A DNA stretch of 29,378 bases from positions 1 to 29,378 of the forward strand of contig NZ_CALTZE010000031.1 of NCBI RefSeq assembly GCF_943913695.1. Direction: 5' to 3'. Of this stretch, positions 1 to 6,541 are shown in pieces; position 1 is the stretch's first letter, and every line of letters starts with the position of its first letter. The notes under the pieces were generated by a model, which was given only the letters and a program-made list of their open reading frames with translations, did no database searches and was not told where the DNA came from. Source of the stretch: an uncultured Marmoricola sp. (GTDB lineage: Bacteria; Actinomycetota; Actinomycetes; Propionibacteriales; Nocardioidaceae). Made by a program: the position numbers and the translations under genes.

Positions 1-307
1 TGCGCTCGTCGACGAGCACGATCCGGGCGAGGGTGCCCTCGGTGCCGGAGGTGTCGCCGACGAGCCGGACGCGGTCGCCGACGACGACGCCCTTGCGGCC
101 GAGCGGGCGCGACTTCATCGCCATGACCACCGTGTCGGGCTCGTCGGTGAGCCGGCAGGTGTAGCGGCCGCGGTCGACGGTGACCACGACGCCCGGCACG
201 GCGTCGTCGTAGGTCGGGCGCTCCTTGGTGCGCGGGCGGGTGCGGCGCCGGGGTCGCTCGTAGTGCTCGGGGTCCTCAGCGCCGTAGCGGCCCGTCGACC
301 CCGCCAC
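1..307 (-). CDS. rsgA: Ribosome small-subunit-dependent GTPase RsgA, N-terminal part (runs off the window)
   Basis: This is the 5' part of a gene that leaves the window at base 1; about 102 codons are visible. After a basic, Arg-rich leader, the readable part is the N-terminal OB-fold, including the stretch RPLGRKGVVVGDRVRLVGD, typical of RsgA before its circularly permuted GTPase domain. RsgA is a GTPase that checks late maturation of the 30S ribosomal subunit; the GTPase motifs would lie outside the window. The start is taken as the GTG that directly follows the aroA stop codon (zero bases between, same frame), so the two genes are almost certainly co-transcribed and perhaps translationally coupled. 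M. tuberculosis has the same neighbours (Rv3227 aroA, Rv3228). A slightly later start cannot be excluded. Confidence 0.85.
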   Translation of the reverse strand, partial: MAGSTGRYGAEDPEHYERPRRRTRPRTKERPTYDDAVPGVVVTVDRGRYTCRLTDEPDTVVMAMKSRPLGRKGVVVGDRVRLVGDTSGTEGTLARIVLVDER

Positions 308-1576
308 TCAGAACAGCCCCGCCCAGACCTCGGCGAAGCCGGGGAAGGTCTTGGCGGTGGTGGCGACGTTCTCCACCAGCACCCCCTCGACCCGCGCGCC
401 CACGACCACGGCGGCGTGGGCCATCCGGTGGTCGGCGTAGGTCTTGAACTCCCCGCCGTGCAGCGTGGCCGGCGCGATGGTGAGGCCGTCGTGGTGCTCC
501 TGCACCGACGCGCCGAGCCCCTTCAGCTCCACGGCGAGGGCGGTGAGGCGGTCGGTCTCGTGGCCGCGGATGTGGGCGACGCCGCGCAGCCGGGAGGGGG
601 AGTCGGCCAGGGCGCACAGCGCCGCCACCGCCGGCGTCAGCTCGCCGACGTCGTGCAGGTCGACGTCGAGGCCCTCGATGCGGTCGCTGCCGGTCACGGT
701 GAGCCCGTCGTCGCCGAGCGAGACCTCAGCGCCCATCCGGCCCAGCAGGTCGCGCAGCTCGTCGCCGGCCTGGTGGGTCCGGCTCGGCCAGCCCGGCACG
801 GTCACCGAGCCGCCGCTGGTCAGGGCGAGCATCAGGAAGGGCGCGGCGTTGGACAGGTCGGGCTCGATGGTCACATCGGTCGCCCGCACCGTCTGCGGCG
901 CGACGGACCAGCGATCGGCGTCGCCGTCGTCGACCTCGACGCCGTGCTCGCGCAGGCACGCGACCGTCATGTCGATGTGGGGGAGCGAGGGCACGGGCTC
1001 GCCGTCGTGGCGCACGTCGACGCCCTCGTCGTACGCCGCCCCGGCGAGCAGCAGCGCGGAGACGAACTGGCTGCTGGCCGACGCGTCGATCACCACGCGC
1101 CCGCCCCGCACCGAGCCGGTGCCGCGCACCGTGAAGGGCAGCGTGCTGCGTCCGCCGTCGTCGACGTCGACTCCCAGGTCGCGCAGTGCTCCGAGCACCG
1201 CGCCCATCGGGCGGGTGCGTGCGTGCGCGTCGCCGTCGAAGGCGACCTCGCCGCGCGCGAGCGCCGCCACCGGTGGCACGAAGCGCATCACCGTGCCCGC
1301 GAGGCCGCAGTCGACCTCGCCACCGGTCAGCTCACCCGGCGTCACGGTCCAGTCCTCGCCGTCGGTCTGCACCCGGGAGCCGAGCGTGGTCAGCGCCGCC
1401 GCCATCAGCTCGGTGTCGCGCGAGCGCAGCGCACGGCGTACGACGCTCGGGCCGTCGGCGAGCGCGGCGAGCACGAGCGCCCGGTTGGTCAGCGACTTGG
1501 AGCCGGGGAGCCCGACCGTGGCCGTCACCGGGGCGTGCGCCACCGGCGCCGGCCAGAGGTCCTCGTGCCCACTCAC
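308..1576 (-). CDS. aroA: 3-phosphoshikimate 1-carboxyvinyltransferase (EPSP synthase)
   Basis: Sixth step of the shikimate pathway: transfers enolpyruvyl from PEP to shikimate 3-phosphate. The 422-residue product has the family landmarks: GSKSLTNRALVLAALADG near residues 26-43 (substrate-binding Lys/Ser), EPDLSNAAPF in the middle, the GHETDRL motif in the second half and DHRMAHA near the C terminus. Length is normal for the family. I chose the GTG at 1576 over the in-frame GTG at 1594 because a -10 element (TAGCCT, 1584-1589) ends 7 bases before 1576, which would give a leaderless mRNA and leave 1594 untranscribed. rsgA follows without a gap. Confidence 0.93.
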   Translation of the reverse strand: MSGHEDLWPAPVAHAPVTATVGLPGSKSLTNRALVLAALADGPSVVRRALRSRDTELMAAALTTLGSRVQTDGEDWTVTPGELTGGEVDCGLAGTVMRFVPPVAALARGEVAFDGDAHARTRPMGAVLGALRDLGVDVDDGGRSTLPFTVRGTGSVRGGRVVIDASASSQFVSALLLAGAAYDEGVDVRHDGEPVPSLPHIDMTVACLREHGVEVDDGDADRWSVAPQTVRATDVTIEPDLSNAAPFLMLALTSGGSVTVPGWPSRTHQAGDELRDLLGRMGAEVSLGDDGLTVTGSDRIEGLDVDLHDVGELTPAVAALCALADSPSRLRGVAHIRGHETDRLTALAVELKGLGASVQEHHDGLTIAPATLHGGEFKTYADHRMAHAAVVVGARVEGVLVENVATTAKTFPGFAEVWAGLF

Positions 1577-1583
1577 GCGCGCC

Positions 1584-1589
1584 AGGCTA
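1584..1589 (-). promoter_or_regulatory. -10 element of aroA (leaderless)
   Basis: TAGCCT on the minus strand, with 7 bases to the GTG of aroA. Transcription would begin at or next to the start codon. It has the same layout as several other genes in this window. Confidence 0.5.
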
Positions 1590-1614
1590 GCCACCCCCGC
1601 ACGGGGCTGCTGGG

Positions 1615-2130
1615 TCAGGAGGTGACGGCCTTGGCGGCCAGCTTGGCCTCGCGGCGCAGGTGCTTGGCCTCGCGCTTGGCGGCGCGGGAGGAGGCTCCGG
1701 CCCGGTAGGCCAACCCTGGCTTGCCGGCGGTGTCGACGGCGGCGAGTGCGAGACCGCCCAGGATGGAGGTGTTCTTGGCGAAGTGCAGCATCTGCTGCTG
1801 CTTGGCGGCCTGGTCCTGCTCGGCCCAGAAGGCGTGGCCGGCGACCGTGGTCGGGATGATCGAGGCGGCCAGCACGGCGCTGGAGATCCGCGGGGCGGTG
1901 CCCTTGGCGAGCGCGAGGGCGGCGACGAGCTGCACGGCGGCGTTGACCCGCACCTGCGTGACGGGGTCCTGGGGCACGGGGATGCCGGCCTGCTGCAGCT
2001 GCGGCACGATCTTGTCGGCGACCGGCTTGGCCTTCTCGGCCAGCTGTGGGGCGTTCTTCAGCGCGCTGTAGGAGCCGACGACGAACGTCGAGGCGAGCAG
2101 GGGGCGGGCGACCAGGCGGACGAGGCTCAT
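1615..2130 (-). CDS. DoxX family membrane protein
   Basis: A 171-residue protein beginning MSLVRLVARPLLASTFVVGS. It has about four hydrophobic segments (around residues 5-20, 65-80, 85-100 and 125-140) and a strongly basic Ala/Lys/Arg tail. The opening RPLLASTFVVGSYSALKNAP and a later AGHAFWAEQD are typical of actinobacterial DoxX-family proteins, membrane proteins of mostly unknown role; some homologues act in thiol or oxidative stress complexes. The ATG at 2130 is chosen because the longer in-frame reading frame (to 2163) adds a tail unlike the family. The gene is divergent from the SRAP gene and lies 38 bases before aroA on the same strand, so partial read-through into aroA is possible. 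Confidence 0.75.
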   Translation of the reverse strand: MSLVRLVARPLLASTFVVGSYSALKNAPQLAEKAKPVADKIVPQLQQAGIPVPQDPVTQVRVNAAVQLVAALALAKGTAPRISSAVLAASIIPTTVAGHAFWAEQDQAAKQQQMLHFAKNTSILGGLALAAVDTAGKPGLAYRAGASSRAAKREAKHLRREAKLAAKAVTS

Positions 2131-2254
2131 GCCCCCATGCTTACCCCATGCGCGCCCGAGCACACGACGGAGTCCGCGCAGGACGCCCGATGTCGGGCCA
2201 CAGGGCGGGCCCGATGCAAGGACTGATGTCGCGCCTGATGTCGGGGCCGGGGGA

Positions 2255-2260
2255 TACCCT
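2255..2260 (+). promoter_or_regulatory. -10 element of the SRAP gene (leaderless)
   Basis: TACCCT, followed by exactly 7 bases and then the ATG at 2268. No ribosome binding site is seen, consistent with a leaderless transcript. Confidence 0.5.
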
Positions 2261-2267
2261 CGCGCGC

Positions 2268-3053
2268 ATGTGCGGTCGCTACGCCTCGAGTCGCCAGCCC
2301 GAGGACCTCGCCGAGGAGTTCGAGGTCACCGGCGACCTGCCCCACCTCGAGCCCGACTTCAACGTCGCCCCCACCAAGCAGGTCTACGCCGTGGTGGAGC
2401 GACCGCCCTCCGGCGAGCGACAGTCCGAGAGACAGCCCGAGAGACAGTTGAGGGCGCTGACCTGGGGGCTGGTGCCCTTCTGGGCCAAGGACCCCAAGAT
2501 CGGCAGCCGCATGATCAACGCTCGCGTCGAGACGCTGGCCGAGAAGCCGGCCTACCGCCAGGCCTTCGCCAAGCGCCGCACCCTGCTCCCCGCCGACGGC
2601 TACTTCGAGTGGTATCCCACCGAGCAGCTCACGAAGGCCGGCAAGCCTCGCAAGCAGCCCTACTTCATCCGGCCCTCCGACGGAGGCGTGCTCGCGATGG
2701 CGGGGCTCTACGAGATCTGGCGCGACCCCGAGCGCGCCGAGGACGACCCCGACCGGTTCCGCTGGACCTGCACGGTGATCACGACGTCGGCAGAAGACTC
2801 GCTGGGCCGCATCCACGACCGCATGCCGATGATGCTGCCCCCCGAGCGCTACGCCGACTGGCTCGACCCGCGCCGCAGCTCCACCGAGGAGCTGCTCGAG
2901 CTGCTCGTCCCCGCCGCGCCGGGCCGGCTGGAGGCCTACCCGGTCTCCACGCTGGTCTCCAACGTGCGCAACAACGGCCCCGAGCTCCTCGAGCCGCTGC
3001 CGCTGGAGGACCTGCCCGACGAGGCGCCCGCGCCGGTCGCAGGGGAGGCCTGA
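2268..3053 (+). CDS. SOS response-associated peptidase, SRAP family (YedK/HMCES-type)
   Basis: SRAP proteins form a thiazolidine crosslink with abasic sites in single-stranded DNA, shielding them during replication. The active-site set is present: Cys2 (MCGRY start), Asn84 in INARVET, Glu114 in GYFEW and His183 in HDRMP. Length is 261 residues, slightly above the bacterial norm, partly because of an insert at residues 49-60 coded by a 12-base tandem repeat (ERQ three times). The start is fixed by the need for Cys at position 2 and by the -10 element 7 bases upstream. Its stop overlaps the next gene by one base. M. tuberculosis has the homologue Rv3226c beside aroA. Confidence 0.93.
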   Translation: MCGRYASSRQPEDLAEEFEVTGDLPHLEPDFNVAPTKQVYAVVERPPSGERQSERQPERQLRALTWGLVPFWAKDPKIGSRMINARVETLAEKPAYRQAFAKRRTLLPADGYFEWYPTEQLTKAGKPRKQPYFIRPSDGGVLAMAGLYEIWRDPERAEDDPDRFRWTCTVITTSAEDSLGRIHDRMPMMLPPERYADWLDPRRSSTEELLELLVPAAPGRLEAYPVSTLVSNVRNNGPELLEPLPLEDLPDEAPAPVAGEA

Positions 3054-3688
3054 TGGTGACCGAGCGACTGGTCCCGACGCCGCGCGGCGACGCGCGCCTG
3101 GTCGTACGCCGCGCCCAGCGGCCGATCGCCACCCTGGTGCTGACGCACGGCGCCGGCGGGGGCATCGACGCCCCCGACCTGCAGCTGCTCGCCTCGCGAC
3201 TGCCGCGCCACGACGTGTCGGTGACGCTGGTGGAGATGCCGTGGCGGCTGCAGGGCAAGAAGCTCGCACCGCCGCCCGCGGCGATCGACGAGTGCTACGT
3301 CGCCGCGCTCGACCGGATGCGCAGCCGCGCGCCGCTCGTCGTGGGCGGCCGCAGCGCGGGGGCCCGCTCGGCGTGCCGGATCGCGCGCGACGCCGGGGCC
3401 CGCGCGGTGCTGGCGCTGGCCTTCCCGCTGCACCCGCCCGGTCGCCCGGAGAAGTCCCGGGCCGCCGAGCTCGAGCGCAGCCGGGTCCGCACCCTGGTGG
3501 TGCAGGGCGAGCGCGACCCGTTCGGTGCGCCCGAGGAGTTCCCGCCCCAGCTGGAGGTGGTGCCCGTCCCGCAGGCCGACCACTCCATGCACGTGCGCGC
3601 CCGGGCGCCCGTGACGCAGGAGGAGGCCCTCGGAGTGGTCCTCGAGGCGACGCTGGAGTGGCTGGTCCGCGAGTTCGCGGCCGGCTGA
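3053..3688 (+). CDS. Alpha/beta hydrolase, KANL3/Tex30-like family
   Basis: A 211-residue hydrolase with a probable catalytic triad of Ser101 (GRSAG), Asp155 (GERDPFG) and His177 (ADHSMH). The oxyanion-type motif THGAGGG lies near residues 31-37. The early VLTHGAGGGIDAPDL and the short length match the KANL3/Tex30 group of small hydrolases (dienelactone-hydrolase-like); substrates are unknown for bacterial members. The ATG overlaps the SRAP stop (TGATG), so the two are translationally coupled. Partnership with a DNA-damage protein suggests no obvious joint function. Confidence 0.85.
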   Translation: MVTERLVPTPRGDARLVVRRAQRPIATLVLTHGAGGGIDAPDLQLLASRLPRHDVSVTLVEMPWRLQGKKLAPPPAAIDECYVAALDRMRSRAPLVVGGRSAGARSACRIARDAGARAVLALAFPLHPPGRPEKSRAAELERSRVRTLVVQGERDPFGAPEEFPPQLEVVPVPQADHSMHVRARAPVTQEEALGVVLEATLEWLVREFAAG

Positions 3689-3720
3689 GCCCCACGCGGT
3701 CCGGCCGCCGCGTGGGCGGG

Positions 3721-3746
3721 GGAATCACCAGCGCGGGGGTGGCGTT
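3721..3746 (+). promoter_or_regulatory. SigR-type promoter of sigR (GGAAT-N18-GTT)
   Basis: GGAAT at 3721-3725 and GTT at 3744-3746, separated by exactly 18 bases. This is the consensus recognised by sigma-R in Streptomyces and by SigH in mycobacteria. Transcription should start near 3753, upstream of a strong ribosome binding site and an in-frame GTG, so SigR is predicted to activate its own gene. Confidence 0.8.
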
Positions 3747-3777
3747 GTGACGTCGTACTCCTGTGCCACCGGACCCC

Positions 3778-3791
3778 GAGGAGGCCACGTG
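3778..3791 (+). promoter_or_regulatory. Strong ribosome binding site and GTG for a longer SigR isoform
   Basis: GAGGAGG at 3778-3784, then 4 bases, then GTG at 3789. The GTG is in frame with sigR and no stop intervenes, so it would add 39 residues before the ATG at 3906. A perfect ribosome binding site here has no other gene to serve. Confidence 0.65.
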
Positions 3792-3891
3792 ATCCACACC
3801 TTCACCAGCACCCAGGCGCGCTCGCCGGAGACGGCGGAGCAGCGGCTGCAGGCGCTGCGGCCGGAGCCGACCTCGGTCGGCGGCACCCCGC

Positions 3892-3897
3892 TATCGT
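3892..3897 (+). promoter_or_regulatory. Second sigR promoter, -10 element
   Basis: TATCGT ending 8 bases before the ATG at 3906. It would make a transcript that can only encode the shorter SigR form. A GGAG sequence also lies 5 to 6 bases before this ATG. Confidence 0.5.
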
Positions 3898-3905
3898 GGA
3901 GCGCG

Positions 3906-4595
3906 ATGAGCAGCCCAGACGACGCCGCCCCCGAGGCCACCTCCCAGGCAGCCACGGCCGCCGAGGTCCCCGAGGCCACCGAGATCGACCGCGAGCTCGA
4001 GACCGATGCCGAGCGCTCGCAGCGCTTCGAGCGAGACGCCCTGCCCTTCCTCGACCAGCTCTATTCGGCGGCGATGCGGATGACCCGCAACCCCTCCGAC
4101 GCCGAGGACCTGGTGCAGGAGACCTTCGCCAAGGCCTACGCCAACTTCCACCAGTTCCGCCCCGGCACCAACCTCAAGGCCTGGCTCTACCGCATCCTGA
4201 CCAACACCTTCATCAACACCTACCGCAAGAAGCAGCGGCAGCCGCAGCAGTCGATGGCCGAGGACGTCGAGGACTGGCAGCTCGCGCGCGCCGAGTCCCA
4301 CACCTCCTCGGGGCTGAAGTCGGCGGAGATGGAGGCGCTCGAGCGGCTCCCGACCTCCGACGTCACCGACGCCCTGCAGCGGCTCCCCGAGGACTTCCGG
4401 CTCGCGGTCTACCTCGCCGACGTCGAGGGCTTCCCCTACAAGGAGATCGCCGAGATCATGGAGACGCCTATCGGCACCGTGATGTCGCGGCTGCACCGCG
4501 GCCGGCGCCAGCTGCGCCAGATGCTCACCGACTACGTCCGCGACAACGACCTGCTCCCCGAGGCCACCATCGCCGCCAAGGGGGCCTCGCGATGA
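3906..4595 (+). CDS. sigR: ECF RNA polymerase sigma factor SigR/SigH (thiol-oxidative stress)
   Basis: A group-4 sigma factor of 229 residues. Region 2 spans about 47-112 (LPFLDQLYSAAMRMTRN, DAEDLVQETFAKAY, LKAWLYRILTNTFINTYRK). Region 4 spans about 155-207 (LPEDFRLAVYLADVEGFPYK, then a helix-turn-helix ending GTVMSRLHRGR). These are diagnostic of the SigR/SigH family controlling thioredoxin and mycothiol genes. The ATG overlaps nothing upstream; its stop overlaps the start of rsrA (ATGA). Two starts are likely used: ATG 3906 from a constitutive promoter and GTG 3789 from the SigR-dependent promoter, giving a 268-residue form like the unstable sigma-R-prime of Streptomyces coelicolor. The extension is inferred, not proven. 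Confidence 0.95.
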   Translation: MSSPDDAAPEATSQAATAAEVPEATEIDRELETDAERSQRFERDALPFLDQLYSAAMRMTRNPSDAEDLVQETFAKAYANFHQFRPGTNLKAWLYRILTNTFINTYRKKQRQPQQSMAEDVEDWQLARAESHTSSGLKSAEMEALERLPTSDVTDALQRLPEDFRLAVYLADVEGFPYKEIAEIMETPIGTVMSRLHRGRRQLRQMLTDYVRDNDLLPEATIAAKGASR

Positions 4596-4858
4596 CCGAG
4601 CCGCACGCCCCCCAGGACTGCTCCGAGGTGCTCGGTCGCGTCTTCTTCTTCCTCGACAACGAGCTCGACCAGGCCGACTGCAGCCAGATCGAGCAGCACC
4701 TCGAGGAGTGCGGCCCCTGCCTGGCCCGCTACGACCTCGAGCGCACCGTCAAGACCGTCGTACGCCGCTCCTGCACCGAGCAGGCCCCCGACGGCCTGCG
4801 GCAGCGAGTGATGCTCTCCATCGAGCAGGTGCGCGTGGAGATCCGCGAGCAGGGCTGA
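4592..4858 (+). CDS. rsrA: Zinc-binding redox-sensing anti-sigma factor RsrA
   Basis: An 88-residue ZAS-family anti-sigma factor that holds SigR when reduced and releases it when its cysteines form a disulfide. The zinc/redox ligands are visible: Cys10, His36, Cys40 and Cys43 (H-x3-C-x2-C), with further cysteines at 30 and 61. Spacing matches S. coelicolor RsrA (Cys11, His37, Cys41, Cys44) shifted by one residue. The start overlaps the sigR stop by 4 bases, giving translational coupling and stoichiometric production with SigR. Confidence 0.95.
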   Translation: MTEPHAPQDCSEVLGRVFFFLDNELDQADCSQIEQHLEECGPCLARYDLERTVKTVVRRSCTEQAPDGLRQRVMLSIEQVRVEIREQG

Positions 4859-4932
4859 GCCACCGACTCGATTAGGTGCCCACGGCGCGACCTGGGACCA
4901 TGGACGCCGTCCCGGCACTCCAGGAGGACCTC

Positions 4933-5007
4933 ATGGGCAAGACCGGCCGCAAGTGCCGCGCGCGCAAGAAGAAGAGCGCCAACCACGGCAAGCGCCCCAA
5001 CGCCTGA
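4933..5007 (+). CDS. Large ribosomal subunit protein bL37 (24 residues)
   Basis: A tiny, highly basic protein: MGKTGRKCRARKKKSANHG followed by KRPNA. It matches the actinobacterial ribosomal protein bL37 first seen in mycobacterial ribosome structures, whose C-terminal ANHGKRPNA is nearly invariant. A perfect AGGAGG (4922-4927) sits 5 bases before the ATG. A possible -10 (TTAGGT) is at 4872-4877 and a perfect 30-bp palindrome follows the gene. Residue 8 is Cys, where I recall Arg or Lys in most relatives. Such short genes are usually missed by gene callers. Confidence 0.88.
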   Translation: MGKTGRKCRARKKKSANHGKRPNA

Positions 5008-5023
5008 CCCCAGGCGTCTGGCT

Positions 5024-5053
5024 CGAGCCCCGGACCACGTGGTCCGGGGCTCG
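5024..5053 (+). terminator. Perfect 30-bp palindrome after bL37, probable terminator
   Basis: Two 15-base arms with no spacer (CGAGCCCCGGACCAC and its reverse complement), GC-rich, without a T tract, as is usual for actinobacterial terminators. It separates bL37 from the next gene, which has its own -10 at 5066-5071. Confidence 0.6.
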
Positions 5054-5065
5054 TGTGCGTCCTGA

Positions 5066-5071
5066 GATAGT
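5066..5071 (+). promoter_or_regulatory. -10 element of the DUF6882-like gene (leaderless)
   Basis: GATAGT followed by 7 bases and the ATG at 5079. There is no ribosome binding site. Confidence 0.4.
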
Positions 5072-5078
5072 CGCTCCC

Positions 5079-5642
5079 ATGAGCGAGCCCACGAGCGAGC
5101 CCAGCGCCCACGGCCCCACCGGGGCCGACAGCCCTGACACCTCCGACGGTCCCGACGAGCTGGGCACCCTGCTGATGCAGGGCCACGAGATGATCCTCGA
5201 GAGCATCCGCGTGCACCGCGAGCGCTGGGGACTGGGCGAGGAGCACCGCTGGACCCTCGACCAGCGCGAGGGCCTGGTGCGCTGGGAGCTCCCCGGGCGC
5301 ACCGCCTCCGCCCCTGCCCAGGTGCTGGGGTCCTGGAGCCCTGACTCGAGCACCTTCGTGTGGTCGTGGGACAACGACACCATCGCCGCACCCCTGCGGC
5401 GCACGGCCGAGCGGGTGCGGGCCTGGGGCGTGGAGCACGAGGTCTTCGCGCTCAGCGCCTCCCCGCTGCGGCTCGACGAGCAGCAGGCGATGGACCTCGT
5501 GGCGCTCGCCTTCCGGGTCGGTCAGTGCACCGGGCTGGTGCCGCCCGCGCGCGGCGGGCTGGCGTCCTACGTCGTCTTCGGCGAGGTGAGCGTGACCCAC
5601 GACGACGGCCGGACCGAGACCTTCGAGGTGCAGCAGCCGTGA
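5079..5642 (+). CDS. DUF6882-like protein of unknown function
   Basis: A 187-residue soluble protein with an acidic, Pro/Ser/Thr-rich N terminus (about 30 residues) and a folded part carrying LGSWSPDSSTFVWSWDND near residues 82-100. That pattern (a Gly-Ser-Trp/Tyr turn, then Trp-x-Trp-x-Asn) is what I associate with DUF6882 proteins of actinobacteria and other bacteria. No catalytic motif is evident. The start is set by the -10 element 7 bases upstream. The last bases overlap the GTG of the next gene, so the two are coupled. Family assignment is from memory of the motif and is tentative. Confidence 0.7.
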   Translation: MSEPTSEPSAHGPTGADSPDTSDGPDELGTLLMQGHEMILESIRVHRERWGLGEEHRWTLDQREGLVRWELPGRTASAPAQVLGSWSPDSSTFVWSWDNDTIAAPLRRTAERVRAWGVEHEVFALSASPLRLDEQQAMDLVALAFRVGQCTGLVPPARGGLASYVVFGEVSVTHDDGRTETFEVQQP

Positions 5643-6016
5643 GGGCCGCCGCCGACCTCGCCGCCAGCCTGACCCGCACGGTCACCGAGGCCGACACGGC
5701 CGCCTCGGTGGGCTCCGGCAGCCTGCCCGTGCTCGGCACGCCGGTGCTGCTCGCGTGGTGCGAGGCCGCGACCTGCGCCGCCCTCGAGCCGGCGCTCGAG
5801 GAGGGCGAGACCAGCGTCGGGACCCGCGTCGCGCTGGAGCACCAGGCACCCTCGGCGGTGGGCGCCGAGATCGAGCTGAGCGCCTCGGTGGTGCACGTCG
5901 ACGGTCGCCTGGTGCGGCTCACCGTCGCGGCCCGACAGGGTGGCCGGCTGGTCGGGTCCGGCGAGGTCACCCGCGTGGTCGTCGGCGCCGAGCGGTTCCT
6001 GGCCCGGCTCGGCTGA
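5639..6016 (+). CDS. Thioesterase family protein, FlK-like hotdog fold
   Basis: A 125-residue protein resembling the fluoroacetyl-CoA thioesterase (FlK) group: an N-terminal TVTEADTAASVGSGSLPVLGTP, a central helix with the WCEAA pattern, then HQAPSAVGAEIELSASVVHVDGR and LVGSGEVTRVVV. Hotdog enzymes of this type hydrolyse or bind acyl-CoA thioesters. Family members often work as housekeeping thioesterases rather than on fluoroacetate. The GTG start overlaps the preceding stop (GTGA). Confidence 0.8.
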   Translation: MRAAADLAASLTRTVTEADTAASVGSGSLPVLGTPVLLAWCEAATCAALEPALEEGETSVGTRVALEHQAPSAVGAEIELSASVVHVDGRLVRLTVAARQGGRLVGSGEVTRVVVGAERFLARLG

Positions 6017-6042
6017 CGCGCACGCAGCTGCCCTCGTCGGCC

Positions 6043-6534
6043 TCACAGGCGCAGGGCGTAGGCCAGCAGCTGCACACCGGGGGTGGGCGACCAGTCGTCC
6101 TCGGGGGCGCGCACGAAGCCGAGGCGCTCGTAGAGCCGGTGCGCACTGGTCATCTGCGCCATCGTCGACATGCGTACGCCGCGCAGCCCGAGGTCGCGCG
6201 ACTCCTCCACGCAGTGGCGCACCAGCGCCTCGCCGACGCCGCGACCGCGGACGACGGGGTCGACCGCGAGCATCCGGAACTCACCCTCGTCCTCGCGCGC
6301 GATCTCGCGCATCGGCGAGTCGGGCGGGCAGAAGGTGACGGTCCCGACGGCCGGACCACCGGTCTCGAGCCGGGCCACCCACAGCTCGGCGCTCGTGGCG
6401 CGCCCCGCGGTGTCCTCGAGCCGCGCGACGTAGTCGTCGTCCGCGTCGACGTAGGTGCCGACGTAGGCCGACACGGTGAGCCGGGCGGCCGCCGCCACGT
6501 CCTCGTCGGCGGCGCGGGTGACCTCGACCGGCAC
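6043..6534 (-). CDS. GNAT family N-acetyltransferase
   Basis: A 163-residue acetyltransferase. The acetyl-CoA binding segment is seen as LAVDPVVRGRGVGEALVRHC (motif A, R/Q-x-x-G-x-G/A), followed by the C-terminal strand/helix MTSAHRLYERLGFVRAPED typical of GNAT enzymes acting on small molecules or protein N termini. The substrate cannot be told. The GTG start lies 7 bases after the stop of the ThDP enzyme, with GAGG overlapping that stop as ribosome binding site, so the two form an operon. Confidence 0.9.
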   Translation of the reverse strand: MPVEVTRAADEDVAAAARLTVSAYVGTYVDADDDYVARLEDTAGRATSAELWVARLETGGPAVGTVTFCPPDSPMREIAREDEGEFRMLAVDPVVRGRGVGEALVRHCVEESRDLGLRGVRMSTMAQMTSAHRLYERLGFVRAPEDDWSPTPGVQLLAYALRL

Positions 6535-6541
6535 GGGAGCC

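Noticed and set aside
2127..3797. A 556-codon open frame on the minus strand
   Set aside because: It covers two well-supported plus-strand genes (SRAP and hydrolase) and has no recognisable domain, only Arg/Pro/Gly-rich text.
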